Origin: JAKPQE01 sp041397845
GTDB taxonomy: Bacteria > Pseudomonadota > Alphaproteobacteria > Rhizobiales > JAKPQE01
Length of the DNA: 64,000 nucleotides
Assembly: GCA_041397845.1 (NCBI GenBank)
Contig: JAWKVW010000019.1
Span: 8,534-72,533, forward strand
Direction of reading: 5' to 3'
Part shown: piece after piece, positions 42,440-51,358 of the stretch
Layout: the number at the start of each line of letters is the position of its first letter
Numbering within the stretch: position 1 is the stretch's first letter
Program-made: the position numbers and the translations under genes
Notes under the pieces: model-generated
What the model saw: only the letters and a program-made list of their open reading frames with translations
Database searches by the model: none
Told to the model about the DNA's origin: nothing

Positions 42440-43846
42440 CTACTGGGGCAGGGCCAGACACGAAATTTCCCGACGCTTGAGATCCTTGCAGGCAGCCCAG
42501 GCCTTGGCCTTGTTGTCGAAGCCGGCAAAGCGCGCCCGATAGAGAGTGGTGTCGCCCTTGGAGACCTTCTCGGTATAGGGCGAGGCCTTGGCGAGGTGCC
42601 GGCGGGCGGCGTCGCGGGCTTCCTCGAGAAGCTGCATGGCATCGCGCTCATCCGGCACGGCGGCGATCTGGATGACCCAGGGCGAGCGCGGCGCCGGGGC
42701 ATAAGCCGCCATGTGGGCCGCCTTGCCGCTGCCCGACGGCGCGCCGGCGGCGGTCTCGATCGCGGTTTCGGCGGCGCCACCGCCGATGCTGCCGGTGATG
42801 TCGTCCGGCTTTGCCTGCGGAACGGGCAGGGTCTCGGCCTCGGCGATCTTGCTCTCGATGGTCGGGCGGGCCGGGGGCATGGGAGCCGCGGCGGCCAGAA
42901 CCGGCGCCGGGGTCGGCACGACCGCGACCTGCTGCGGCTCGGGCGCCGGGGTCGGCACCGGCACCTTGCCGGCGCGGGCGATCAGCGGCGCGGTGCGCTT
43001 GCCGGACGTCGCGCGGTTGATATGGGTCTTGATGAGCGACGCCATCTGGGCGTCGCGGCTGCGGCCGGTCTTGCCGCCCATGACGACGGCAACGATGTGG
43101 CGCGGGCCGCGCTTCACCGAGCTGACCAGATTGAAGCCAGAGGCCCGGGTGTAGCCGGTCTTGATGCCGTCGACGCCGCGCACCCGGCCCAGCAGCCGGT
43201 TGTGATTGCCATAGGTGCGGCCCTTGTAGGCAAAGCTGCGCGTGGCGAAAAACTTGTAATGCTTGGGGAAATGATCCTGGATGGCGCGGCCGAGCAGGGC
43301 CTGGTCGCGGGCCGTCGTGCGCTGTTCCGGATTGGGCAGGCCCGAGGCGTTGCGATAGGTGGTGCGGCTCATGCCGAGGGCGCGGGCCTTGCGGGTCATG
43401 ATGGCGGCGAAATTCGACTCGGTGCCGCCAATGTGCTCGGCGACGACAACGGCGACGTCGTTGGCCGACTTGGTGACGAGGGCGCGGATGGCGTCGCGGG
43501 CGCTGATCGTCTGGCCGGGTTTCAGGCCCAGCTTCGACGGCGCCTGCAGGGAGGCGTGCTTGGACACGCTCATGCGGGTGTCGAGATTGACCTTGCCGGC
43601 CTCCATCTGCTCGAACAGCACATAGAGGGTCATGATCTTGGTCAGCGAGGCGGGATAGCGCAGGCCGTCGGGATCGGTCGACTGCAGCACCTTGCCGGTC
43701 TTGGTGTCGATAACGATAGAGGAATAACGCGCATCAGCCTTGGCCGGCGCAACGCCGCCGGCAGCAAGGGCTCCGGCCACAACAACCGCGACGGCGACGC
43801 CAAGGACTTTCTGTCCAACGAAGCGCGCCAGACGCGCCATACTCAT
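42440..43846 (-). CDS. D-alanyl-D-alanine carboxypeptidase (S11) with SPOR domain
   Basis: Penicillin-binding carboxypeptidase trimming peptidoglycan stem peptides in the periplasm, 468 residues. A membrane anchor/signal at residues 10-36 is followed by the S11 peptidase domain. Active-site motifs: SLTK (S67-K70), KSAND near 123 and DGIKTGYT near 220. A proline/alanine-rich linker (about 285-385) leads to a C-terminal SPOR-like domain (WVIQIAAVPDERDAMQLLEEA) that would bind septal glycan. The MSMARLARF start lacks a strong ribosome site; an ATG two codons later is possible. Compared with Escherichia coli DacA/DacC, the SPOR domain replaces the amphipathic tail. Confidence 0.9.
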   Translation of the reverse strand: MSMARLARFVGQKVLGVAVAVVVAGALAAGGVAPAKADARYSSIVIDTKTGKVLQSTDPDGLRYPASLTKIMTLYVLFEQMEAGKVNLDTRMSVSKHASLQAPSKLGLKPGQTISARDAIRALVTKSANDVAVVVAEHIGGTESNFAAIMTRKARALGMSRTTYRNASGLPNPEQRTTARDQALLGRAIQDHFPKHYKFFATRSFAYKGRTYGNHNRLLGRVRGVDGIKTGYTRASGFNLVSSVKRGPRHIVAVVMGGKTGRSRDAQMASLIKTHINRATSGKRTAPLIARAGKVPVPTPAPEPQQVAVVPTPAPVLAAAAPMPPARPTIESKIAEAETLPVPQAKPDDITGSIGGGAAETAIETAAGAPSGSGKAAHMAAYAPAPRSPWVIQIAAVPDERDAMQLLEEARDAARRHLAKASPYTEKVSKGDTTLYRARFAGFDNKAKAWAACKDLKRREISCLALPQ

Positions 43847-44102
43847 GTACACCACGACTGAACCATCCATCTGTCTGGCGGCACGGCAAAGGGGCACCGA
43901 ACCAGCCGGAACTCAAGAACTCTGATCGCGAACGAATTCGACGGCGCCGTTCCGCTTTCCGCCCGTTCCTGGGCGTTCCGACCGGTCGTTCAGTCAGTAG
44001 CGTCGCGCCGCACCGCCTCCCGGATTCCGTCCGTCGATGGGGTCACGCTATCGGCAACGCGGTTACCATTCCGTAAAACCGGATGCCCAAATCGGCGTCA
44101 TG

Positions 44103-44163
44103 TTGCAGTGCAAAAAATTCTTGACGGATTTGTGCGGTGCATATATGTATATCGCAGTGCAAC
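44103..44163 (+). promoter_or_regulatory. Phasin promoter flanked by two TGC-type (PhaR-like) operators
   Basis: TTGACG at 44121-44126 and TATGTA at 44144-44149, 17 bases apart, make a plausible -35/-10 pair. TTGCAGTGCAA, an inverted repeat (TTGC/GCAA), sits at 44103-44113 just upstream, and GCAGTGCAA recurs at 44154-44162 just downstream. The repeats bracket the promoter with 49-base spacing. PhaR, the repressor of phasin genes in PHA-producing Alphaproteobacteria, binds TGC-rich inverted repeats (CTGC-N3-4-GCAG type), so these are PhaR operator candidates. The region 43847-44102 holds no other clear signal. Confidence 0.6.
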
Positions 44164-44214
44164 ATGGATCGCCGGCCACCGGGATGGACGGCGAAGACGC
44201 GGAGGAATTTCGAG

Positions 44215-44547
44215 ATGATGGACAAGATCCAGGACTTCCAGAAGATCGGTGGCGAGAATGCCGAGCTGGCGATGAAGGCTTTCGGCTCGATGACCAAGGG
44301 CCTGCAGGCGATCGCGACCGAGGCTGCCGACTACTCCAAGAAGTCCTTCGAGGAAGGCTCTGCGGTGTTCGAGAAGCTCGTCGGCGCCAAGTCGGTCGAG
44401 AAGGCCATGGAAATCCAGACCTCTTATGCCAAGAGCGCCTATGAGGGTTATGTCGCCGAGATGACCAAGCTTGGCGAGATGTATGCCGACCTCGCGAAGG
44501 AGGCCTACAAGCCCTTCGAGAACCTGCTGACCAAGAACGGCAAGTAA
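44215..44547 (+). CDS. Phasin family protein (PHA granule-associated)
   Basis: A 110-residue, wholly helical, amphipathic protein (MMDKIQDFQKIGGENAELAM..., ending LLTKNGK) of the phasin family. Phasins coat polyhydroxyalkanoate granules and limit their size; related proteins act as general stress chaperones. Repeated A/E/K-rich heptads (ELAMKAFGSMTKGLQAIATEAADYSKKSFEEG) support a coiled-coil structure. GGAGG lies ten bases before the first of two adjacent ATG codons. PHA synthase genes are not in the window. A strong terminator follows, so it is transcribed alone, probably under PhaR. Confidence 0.88.
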   Translation: MMDKIQDFQKIGGENAELAMKAFGSMTKGLQAIATEAADYSKKSFEEGSAVFEKLVGAKSVEKAMEIQTSYAKSAYEGYVAEMTKLGEMYADLAKEAYKPFENLLTKNGK

Positions 44548-44903
44548 TCGAGACGGTCCGGAGCCGCCCTCGCGGCGGGCCCGGACAGATCTCTGGCGCA
44601 CCCTTTCTTTGGCGCGCGCCGCCTGAAGCCCGGCCCCACGGCCGGGCTTTTTGCGTTTCAGCCAATGCGGCGGCGGCGCATTTCCCGGCCCCGCGGCAGG
44701 GCAGGCACGCGCCTTTGGCCGGCGAAGCGATTGCGCCGGCAATTGTTGGCCTTACAATTCGCGAAGATGGACCTAGATTACGTATGGGCGATCCGTCACT
44801 GGATTCCCTGTCCGGAGGGAGCGGCCAACCGGCCGGTCGGACAAGGGGCGGTGCGGGTCGTCAAAGTGTGGCAAGCTGGCAATAGATGCGAAACGAAACA
44901 TTC
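44548..44903. other. Intergenic region, phasin to clpS
   Basis: This 356-base stretch holds the phasin terminator (listed separately) and a second GC hairpin just after the stop (GTCCGG...CCGGAC, about 44555-44586). I see no convincing gene in the remaining part; the longest plus frame is arginine-rich and lacks a ribosome site. The clpS promoter is presumably near 44750-44880 but no consensus match was clear. Confidence 0.4.
44626..44652 (+). terminator. Rho-independent terminator after phasin gene
   Basis: AAGCCCGGCC / GGCCGGGCTT forms a perfect 10-bp stem around a CCAC loop (44636-44639). The stem's closing TT runs into further T residues, giving five T in a row. It lies about 80 bases after the phasin stop. 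Confidence 0.88.
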
Positions 44904-45242
44904 ATGAGCAGGGGGAACGGCGTCGGCGGGGGCGATGGCGAGGGCGGTCGCGGCACGGAAATCGTGACCAAGATCCGGCCGAAGACCAAGCGTCCGTCCA
45001 TGTACCGGGTGCTGCTGCTCAACGACGACTACACGCCGATGGAGTTCGTCATCCATGTGCTCGAACGCTTCTTCCTGAAGAATCGGGAGGAGGCGACCGA
45101 GATCATGCTGCACGTCCATCACAACGGGGTGGGGGAGTGCGGGATCTACACCTACGAGATCGCCGAGACAAAGGTCACGCAGGTCATGGATTTCGCCCGC
45201 AGACATCAGCATCCGCTTCAATGCGTCATGGAAAAAAAGTGA
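44904..45242 (+). CDS. clpS: ATP-dependent Clp protease adaptor ClpS
   Basis: N-end rule adaptor that hands N-degron substrates to ClpA, 112 residues. The core binding-pocket sequence LLLNDDYTPMEFVIHVLERFF (about residues 38-58) and the ClpA-contact region HHNGVGECGIYTYEIAETKV are clear. The N-terminal 25 residues are the flexible Gly/Glu-rich tail that enters ClpA. The MSRGNGVGG start is chosen; an ATG six codons upstream is possible and neither has a strong ribosome site. It is nine bases from clpA, an operon found in many proteobacteria. Confidence 0.94.
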   Translation: MSRGNGVGGGDGEGGRGTEIVTKIRPKTKRPSMYRVLLLNDDYTPMEFVIHVLERFFLKNREEATEIMLHVHHNGVGECGIYTYEIAETKVTQVMDFARRHQHPLQCVMEKK

Positions 45243-45251
45243 GGTCGACCC

Positions 45252-47723
45252 GTGCCGTCTTTTTCCCGCAGCCTTGAGAAGACCGTCCATCAGGCGCTCG
45301 CATTCGCGACCGCGCGGGCGCACGAATTCGCGACGCTCGAGCATCTGCTGCTGGCGCTGATCGACGATCAGGACGCGGCGGCGGTGATGCGTGCCTGCAA
45401 TGTCGACCTCGACCTCTTGCGGCGTAATCTCACCGACTATGTCGACAACGAGCTCGACTCGATGGTCGCCAATGCCGGCGAGGAGGCCAAGCCGACGGCC
45501 GGCTTCCAGCGCGTTATCCAGCGCGCGGTCATCCATGTGCAGTCGTCCGGCCGCGAGGAAGTGACCGGGGCGAACGTGCTCGTGGCGATCTTCGCCGAGC
45601 GCGAGAGCCATGCCGCCTATTTCCTGCAGGAGCAGGACATGACCCGCTACGATGCGGTCAACTACATCAGCCACGGCATCGCCAAGCGGCCGGGCATGTC
45701 CGAGGCAAAGCCGGTGCGCGGCGTCGATGACGAGGCGGCGGCGACGGACGAGAGCGAGGCGCCGTCGAAGAAGTCGGACGCGCTCGACGCTTATTGCGTC
45801 AATCTCAATGACAAGGCACGCGACGGCCGGATCGATCCGCTGATCGGCCGCGACAGCGAGATCAGCCGGACGATCCAGGTGCTCTGCCGGCGGCAGAAGA
45901 ACAATCCGCTGCTCGTCGGCGATCCGGGCGTCGGCAAGACGGCGATCGCCGAGGGCCTTGCCCGGCGCATCGTGCTCGGCGAAGTGCCGGACGTTCTCAT
46001 GTCGTCGACGATCTTCGCGCTCGACATGGGCTCGCTGCTGGCCGGCACGCGCTATCGCGGCGACTTCGAGGAGCGGCTGAAGCAGGTCGTCAAGGAGATC
46101 GAGGACTATCCCGGCGCGATCATGTTCATCGACGAGATCCACACGGTGATCGGCGCCGGCGCGACCTCGGGCGGGGCGATGGATGCCTCGAACCTGCTGA
46201 AGCCGGCGCTGCAGAGCGGCACGATCCGCTGCGTCGGCTCGACCACCTACAAGGAGTTCCGCCAGTTCTTCGAAAAGGACCGGGCGCTGCTGCGGCGGTT
46301 CCAGAAGATCGACGTGAACGAGCCGTCGGTGGATGACGCGATCGAGATCCTCAAGGGCCTCAAGCCCTATTACGAGGAATATCACAACGTCCGCTACACC
46401 GGCGACGCGATCAAGGGCGCGGTCGAGTTGGCGGCGCGCTACATCCACGACCGCAAGCTGCCCGACAAGGCGATCGACGTCATCGACGAGACCGGCGCCT
46501 CGCAGAAGCTGCTGCCCGAATCGAAGCGCAAGAAGACGATCGGGCTGAAGGAGATCGAGGCGACGATCGCCACGATGGCGCGGATTCCGCCGAAGACGGT
46601 GTCGAAGGACGATGCCGAGATGCTGCGGAGTCTCGAGGCGAACCTGAAGCGGGTGGTGTACGGCCAGGACAAGGCGATCGAGGCGCTGTCGGCGGCGATC
46701 AAGCTTGCCCGCGCGGGCCTGCGCGAACCGGAAAAGCCGATCGGCAGCTATCTCTTCTCGGGCCCGACGGGCGTCGGCAAGACCGAGGTCGCGCGTCAGC
46801 TCGCCGAGAGCCTTGGCGTCGAGCTCCTGCGCTTCGACATGTCGGAGTATATGGAGCGGCACACGATTTCGCGGCTGATCGGCGCGCCTCCGGGATATGT
46901 CGGCTTCGACCAGGGCGGTCTTCTGACCGACGGCGTCGACCAGCATCCCTATTGCGTGCTTCTCCTCGACGAGATCGAGAAGGCGCATCCGGACCTCTTC
47001 AACATCCTGTTGCAGGTCATGGATCACGGCAAGCTGACCGACCACAACGGCAAGCAGGTCGATTTCCGCAATGTCATCATCATCATGACGACGAATGCGG
47101 GCGCTTCCGACATGGCTCGTGCGCCGATGGGCTTCAACCAGAAGAAGCGCGAGGGCGACGACACCGAGGCGATCAACCGGCTGTTCACGCCGGAATTCCG
47201 CAATCGCCTCGACGCGATCATCGCTTTCGACAGCCTGCCGGCCGAAGTGGTGCGCCGGGTGGTCGAGAAGTTCGTCATGCAGCTCGAGGCGCAGCTAGCC
47301 GATCGCGGCGTGACCTTCGAGCTCTCGGACGAGGCGACGACGTGGCTTGCCCGGGAAGGCTATGACGAGCGCATGGGTGCGCGGCCGCTTGGCCGGGTCA
47401 TCCAGGAGCACATCAAGAAACCGCTGGCCGACGAGGTGCTGTTCGGGCGGCTGGTCAAGGGCGGCACGGTGCGTGTCGACGTCGAGGAACGGGCGGACGG
47501 CACGCGCGGCCTGAAGCTGGCGGCGATCGAGGACGGGCCGGTGAAGCCGAGGCCCGATCCGGACGTTGCCAAGGAGCCGAAGGCCAAGGCCAAGCCGCGC
47601 CGCAAGGCCGCTCCGGCGGCTGCCCGGAAGAAGGCCACGCCGCCGCCGAAGGAGCCGGAGCCGACGGCCGAGCCGGTGCGCGGCAAGAGCCCGGTGCCGA
47701 AGCTGCCGCGACCGAAAAAGTAG
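45252..47723 (+). CDS. clpA: ATP-dependent Clp protease ATP-binding subunit ClpA
   Basis: Hsp100/AAA+ unfoldase that feeds ClpP, 823 residues. Order: Clp_N repeats (about 1-145), D1 with Walker A GDPGVGKT near 222, D2 with GPTGVGKT near 505, sensor and arginine-finger regions (FTPEFRNRLDAII), then ClpB_D2-type small domain. A Lys/Pro/Ala-rich tail of about 55 residues follows the canonical end (PKAKAKPRRKAAPAAARKK), longer than in Escherichia coli ClpA. The first codon after the clpS stop region is GTG/ATG-like in frame at the given position. A perfect terminator hairpin lies 39 bases after the stop. Confidence 0.95.
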   Translation: MPSFSRSLEKTVHQALAFATARAHEFATLEHLLLALIDDQDAAAVMRACNVDLDLLRRNLTDYVDNELDSMVANAGEEAKPTAGFQRVIQRAVIHVQSSGREEVTGANVLVAIFAERESHAAYFLQEQDMTRYDAVNYISHGIAKRPGMSEAKPVRGVDDEAAATDESEAPSKKSDALDAYCVNLNDKARDGRIDPLIGRDSEISRTIQVLCRRQKNNPLLVGDPGVGKTAIAEGLARRIVLGEVPDVLMSSTIFALDMGSLLAGTRYRGDFEERLKQVVKEIEDYPGAIMFIDEIHTVIGAGATSGGAMDASNLLKPALQSGTIRCVGSTTYKEFRQFFEKDRALLRRFQKIDVNEPSVDDAIEILKGLKPYYEEYHNVRYTGDAIKGAVELAARYIHDRKLPDKAIDVIDETGASQKLLPESKRKKTIGLKEIEATIATMARIPPKTVSKDDAEMLRSLEANLKRVVYGQDKAIEALSAAIKLARAGLREPEKPIGSYLFSGPTGVGKTEVARQLAESLGVELLRFDMSEYMERHTISRLIGAPPGYVGFDQGGLLTDGVDQHPYCVLLLDEIEKAHPDLFNILLQVMDHGKLTDHNGKQVDFRNVIIIMTTNAGASDMARAPMGFNQKKREGDDTEAINRLFTPEFRNRLDAIIAFDSLPAEVVRRVVEKFVMQLEAQLADRGVTFELSDEATTWLAREGYDERMGARPLGRVIQEHIKKPLADEVLFGRLVKGGTVRVDVEERADGTRGLKLAAIEDGPVKPRPDPDVAKEPKAKAKPRRKAAPAAARKKATPPPKEPEPTAEPVRGKSPVPKLPRPKK

Positions 47724-47761
47724 CGCTGCCGCACAGGGTGCGCTATTGCAGTGCAGCAGGC

Positions 47762-47791
47762 GAAACGGACCCGTCGCGGGTCCGTTTCCTT
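47762..47791 (+). terminator. Rho-independent terminator after clpA
   Basis: GAAACGGACCCG and CGGGTCCGTTTC form a perfect 12-bp stem around a TCG loop, followed by CTT. The T tract is short. This hairpin excludes azlC start sites upstream of it. Confidence 0.82.
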
Positions 47792-47819
47792 ATCGGCAAT
47801 CGCGGATGCGGGGCAGGAA

Positions 47820-48566
47820 ATGGCCGGGCAGGCGAGCTCCGGACATGACGAGGACGCGGCCGAGGTCCCGGCGTTTCGCTGGGTCCTTCGGGGCATTGCC
47901 GGTATCATTTCCGTGCCGCCGTTCGTGCTCGTTTCCGCCTTCATCGGCTTCGGGGCGCTGGCCCGCGACACCGGGCTCGGGCTCGGCCACACGGTGTTCA
48001 TGACCGGCATGGTCTGGGCGCTGCCGAGCCAGATCGTGCTCATCGGCGCGGTCGCGGCCGGCACGGGCATCGCCGCGACGATGGCGGCCGTGGCGCTCTC
48101 GGCCGTCCGCCTTTTGCCGATGACGATGTCAATCCTGCCCTTGATGCGCGGCGAGAAGACGTCGCGGGCGCTGCTGATGGTGCTGTCGCACTACATCGCC
48201 GTGACCGCCTGGGTCGAGGCGATGCGCAAGCTGCCGCACATGCCGCGGGCAGCGCGGGTGCCGTATTTCGCCGGGTTCGGGACGACGCTCGTCCTGCTCA
48301 ATCTCGGCGCGGTCTCGGCGGGCTACCTGATGGCGGCAGCAGTGCCGCCGCATATCGCCGCCGGGCTCGCCTTCCTGACGCCGGTCTATTTCCTCATCTC
48401 GCTGTCGGCTGCGGCGCAACTGACGGCGGACCGGGCGGCGCTCGTCTTCGGGCTCGTGCTCGGCCCGGTGTTCCACCTCGTCGAGCCCGAGTTCGACCTG
48501 ATGTGGACCGGGCTTGTCGCCGGGCTTGCGGCCTATCTCGTCCATCGCTGGAGGCGCGGCCGGTGA
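47820..48566 (+). CDS. azlC: AzlC-family branched-chain amino acid exporter subunit
   Basis: Large subunit of an AzlCD two-component exporter, 248 residues from the ATG just after GGGGCAGGAA. It has about six hydrophobic segments, including GIISVPPFVLVSAFIGFGAL and TPVYFLISLSAAAQL. AzlC/AzlD pairs export branched-chain amino acids or analogues. The start is set after the clpA terminator, so an upstream in-frame ATG at 47751 is rejected. It is coupled to azlD by a GTGA overlap. Confidence 0.85.
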   Translation: MAGQASSGHDEDAAEVPAFRWVLRGIAGIISVPPFVLVSAFIGFGALARDTGLGLGHTVFMTGMVWALPSQIVLIGAVAAGTGIAATMAAVALSAVRLLPMTMSILPLMRGEKTSRALLMVLSHYIAVTAWVEAMRKLPHMPRAARVPYFAGFGTTLVLLNLGAVSAGYLMAAAVPPHIAAGLAFLTPVYFLISLSAAAQLTADRAALVFGLVLGPVFHLVEPEFDLMWTGLVAGLAAYLVHRWRRGR

Positions 48567-48916
48567 ACGAGAGCTTCTGGTCGATCGCCACGCCGTGGTG
48601 GCCCTATCTCTTCATCCTCATCGCCGGATGGGCGGCGACCGACGTCTGGCGGTTCGTCGGCGTGATGCTGTCCGACCGCCTGACGGAAGACAGCGAGGCG
48701 CTGATCCTGGTGCGCTCGATCGCGACCGCGCTGGTTGCCGGCGTCATCTCCAAGCTCGTCATCTTTCCCGGTGGCGCGCTCGTCGGGGCGCCGCTGGCGC
48801 TGCGCCTTGCCGCCGTCGCGGCGGGCATGGGCTTCTTCTGGGGCGTGCGCCGCAATCTCTTCCTCGGCATTCTCGTTGCCGAGGTTGTTCTCATCGGCGG
48901 CTGGCTATTCATTTAG
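48563..48916 (+). CDS. azlD: AzlD-family branched-chain amino acid exporter small subunit
   Basis: A 117-residue membrane protein with four hydrophobic segments (PWWPYLFILIAGWAATDVWRFVGV at the start). It starts at a GTG overlapping the azlC stop by four bases, the standard AzlC-AzlD coupling. The RFVGVMLSDRLTEDSE stretch after the first helix is typical of AzlD. It is needed with AzlC for transport. The spacer to the next gene is AT-rich. Confidence 0.82.
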   Translation: MNESFWSIATPWWPYLFILIAGWAATDVWRFVGVMLSDRLTEDSEALILVRSIATALVAGVISKLVIFPGGALVGAPLALRLAAVAAGMGFFWGVRRNLFLGILVAEVVLIGGWLFI

Positions 48917-48994
48917 AAAAGAGTTACCGGAAACCCTATCGAAACCCCCTCCTGCTAGACTTTTGTTTGGGTTAAGGTCGAGGGAGGTGGAATA

Positions 48995-50035
48995 GTGAAA
49001 ATCGAGACGCGATTAAAAATCGCGATAATTCTATTTATCGTTTTTCTTGATGCTATCTGGTTTGCTTTCGACAATATTCAATTTGCTTGGAACAAGGCAA
49101 TTGTTCTCATGTTCTCCAGTCCGGTTCTCTTGGTCATCTGGGCGTATTATGCGATTGTTCGCGGCGAGGCGGGGCTGGCTGCGATGGCGCGGGAGACCTT
49201 GTTCCTCCTCCTCTTCTCCGGGGCGTCGGCACTGCTCTCCTATCACGTCATCACGCTGAACCTGCCGCTTGTCGACGATGAGCTTGTCGCTATCGACCGG
49301 GCGCTCGGCTTCGACTGGCTCACCTATGTGGGTGTCGCCAATGACAGCGCGCTCATCGGCGACCTCTCGTCGTTGTTCTATATCGCGGCGCTGCCGTCGG
49401 TGGCGCTGGCGATCGCGGTGCTGCCGCTTGCCGGCAAGACCGACCGGGCGGAAGAACTGCTTCTGGCGGTGATGATCGGGGCGCTCGCGGCGATCGCGGT
49501 CTCCGGTGTGTTGCCGGCGAGCGGGGCGCTTGCCCATTTTCGCGATGCGCCCGGCTTTTCGATGGAAAACCGGCCGCTGGTCGACCTCAAATACATGCAG
49601 CCGTTCTTCGACCTGCGGGATGGCAATCCGGTGCTCTTTGCACTGTCGCAGCCGAAAGGCCTCATCGCGTTTCCGTCCTATCACGTGGCGCTCGGGGTGA
49701 TCGTCACGCTGGCGTTTCGCGACATGCCGAGGCTTCTCGTGCCGGTGGCGCTGGTCAACGGTGCGATGATCCTGACGACGCCGATCGATGGCGGCCATCA
49801 CATGGTCGACGGAATCGCCGGTGCCGTGCTCGGTGTCGCCGCAGTCCGGGCCGCGGCGGCCATCCGGGCGGCGATTGCGCGCCATGAGCAGGCGGTCGGC
49901 CGGCGGCCGGTGAAATCGCTGTCGCAAATGACCAGCGGTTGCTCTTCCCGTGTCAGCGGTCCGGGCAAGTCGACGGGTCACTCCTGCGGGCCGCGTTCGG
50001 CAACCGGAACCGGCAGGGGCGCAGCGGCGGGATGA
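48995..50035 (+). CDS. PAP2-superfamily membrane protein (Aur1/Ipt1-like), first of a tandem pair
   Basis: A 346-residue integral membrane protein of the PAP2_3 type, related to inositol-phosphoceramide synthase and lipid phosphatases. The catalytic histidine motifs are FPSYHVAL near residue 226 and GGHHMVDGIAG near 267. It has about six membrane segments. It starts at GTG after AGGGAGGTGG. The first 45 codons are notably AT-rich (AAAATCGCGATAATTCTATTTATC) compared with the rest. The last 60 residues are low-complexity (SSRVSGPGKSTGHSCGPR) and absent from the second copy, so its true C-terminus may be shorter or altered. Substrate unknown. Confidence 0.8.
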   Translation: MKIETRLKIAIILFIVFLDAIWFAFDNIQFAWNKAIVLMFSSPVLLVIWAYYAIVRGEAGLAAMARETLFLLLFSGASALLSYHVITLNLPLVDDELVAIDRALGFDWLTYVGVANDSALIGDLSSLFYIAALPSVALAIAVLPLAGKTDRAEELLLAVMIGALAAIAVSGVLPASGALAHFRDAPGFSMENRPLVDLKYMQPFFDLRDGNPVLFALSQPKGLIAFPSYHVALGVIVTLAFRDMPRLLVPVALVNGAMILTTPIDGGHHMVDGIAGAVLGVAAVRAAAAIRAAIARHEQAVGRRPVKSLSQMTSGCSSRVSGPGKSTGHSCGPRSATGTGRGAAAG

Positions 50036-50402
50036 AGGAGCGGCCACATCGCGCCGAGGCGCGCGCCGAGCGGGCGCGCCGGACGGCGGGCAAGGTGCGG
50101 CCCTGACAGTCCCGGGCGAACCGGCTCACCCCGATGACCCGGAACCGGCATGGCAGCGGCTGTGCCGGTTTCTTTTTTGGTGGCGCCACTCTCTAGCGCG
50201 CCGCTATTCAGAGTTGTGGATGCTGGCGGGCCTTGCGGCCGTTTTTCTGGTGTTTTGCAATATAAGTCGCCAAACTATTAGGTGTGCCGGTTGTGTTTGG
50301 CGGGGTGGTTGTTTCCAACCTGATATATTCTTTACACCAAAAATAAAGCGATGCGTTTTACTCTGCCGGCCTTCCGAAGGGCGTTGGAGAAAGCGGCCTC
50401 CG
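50036..50402. other. Intergenic region between the two PAP2 genes
   Basis: This 367-base spacer contains an intrinsic terminator (listed separately) and then an AT-rich stretch at about 50200-50350 (including AACTATTAGG and TTTACACCAAAAATAAAGCG), which probably holds the promoter of the second copy. A frame continues through it but is basic and has no recognised family; I do not call a gene. Confidence 0.4.
50141..50177 (+). terminator. Rho-independent terminator after first PAP2 gene
   Basis: GGAACCGGCA pairs with TGCCGGTTTC (one G-T wobble) around a 12-base loop, followed by TTTTTT. Confidence 0.75.
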
Positions 50403-51345
50403 ATGACAATCGAAGCGCGTCTGAAAATCGCGGTGATCGTGGCGATCGCCGCCATTGATGCCGTCTGGGCGTCGGTGGCGGGCATTCGTTTCGACTGGCC
50501 GGGAGCGCTGCAGCTTCTCGTCGCCTGCCCGGTGCTGGCGCTCGTCTGGGCCTATTATGCGCTGAAGCGCGGCGAGGCGGGGCTGGCGACGATGGCGCGG
50601 GAGACGCTGTTCCTGCTCAGCTTCTCGGGTGCGACGGCGCTTCTGTCCTATCTGGTGACGACGCTGAACCGGCCGCTCATCGACGAGACGCTGGTCGCGG
50701 TCGATGCGGCGATCGGCTTCGACTGGATGGCCTACATCGCCTTCATCAACGCTCATCCGCTGCTCGGCGACCTGTCGACCGGCTTCTATCTCAGCTCGCT
50801 GCCGCTCATTGCGCTTGCGATCGCGGTGCTGCCGCTGATCGGCAAGGCGGACCGGGCGGCCGAGCTTTTGACGACGGTGATGGTCGGCGCGCTCATCGCG
50901 ATCGCGATTTCCGGCATCCTGCCGGCGTCCGGGCGCTGGCCTACTACCAGCCGTCGCCGGACTTCTATCTGCAGAACGGTCCGCTCGTCGATCTCGACTA
51001 CAAGCAGACCTTCTTCGACCTGCGGTCCGGTGCGCCGGTGCTCTTCTCGCTGGCCGAGCCGAAGGGCCTCATCGCGTTCCCGTCCTATCACGTGGCGCTC
51101 GGCGCGATCCTGATGCTGACGCTGCGCGACATGCCGCGCTTCCTCGTGCCGGTCATGCTGATCAACGGCACGATGATCCTGACGACGCCGATCGACGGCG
51201 GCCATCACATGGTCGACGGTATTGCCGGTTTGCCCTCGGGCTCGTTGTCTTCCGTCTGTCGCTGGCCCTGCGGGCGGTGTTTGCCCGGCGGGATGGCGAA
51301 GCGACGATGTCCGGCGCCGGGGCGGCGCCGGTGCCGGCGGAATAG
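50403..51345 (+). pseudogene. PAP2-superfamily membrane protein, second copy, two frameshifts
   Basis: Paralogue of the preceding gene, about 315 residues when read through. MTIEARLKIAVIVAIAAIDAVWAS at the start parallels MKIETRLKIAIILFIVFLDAIW in copy one. Frame 1 runs to SGILPASG; adding one G to the GGG at 50931-50933 continues as ALAYYQPSPDFYLQNGPLVD. The next frame contains FPSYHVALGAI and GGHHMVDGIAG. Adding one T to TTT at 51229-51231 restores ALGLVVFRLSLALRAV and the stop at 51343. Catalytic histidines are all kept. Either two homopolymer errors or a very recent pseudogene. Confidence 0.78.
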
Positions 51346-51358
51346 CCAATCAGGCCAA

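Noticed and set aside
44665..44907. An 80-codon plus-strand frame before clpS
   Set aside because: It starts within the region following the phasin terminator, is arginine-rich, lacks a ribosome site and runs into the clpS start.
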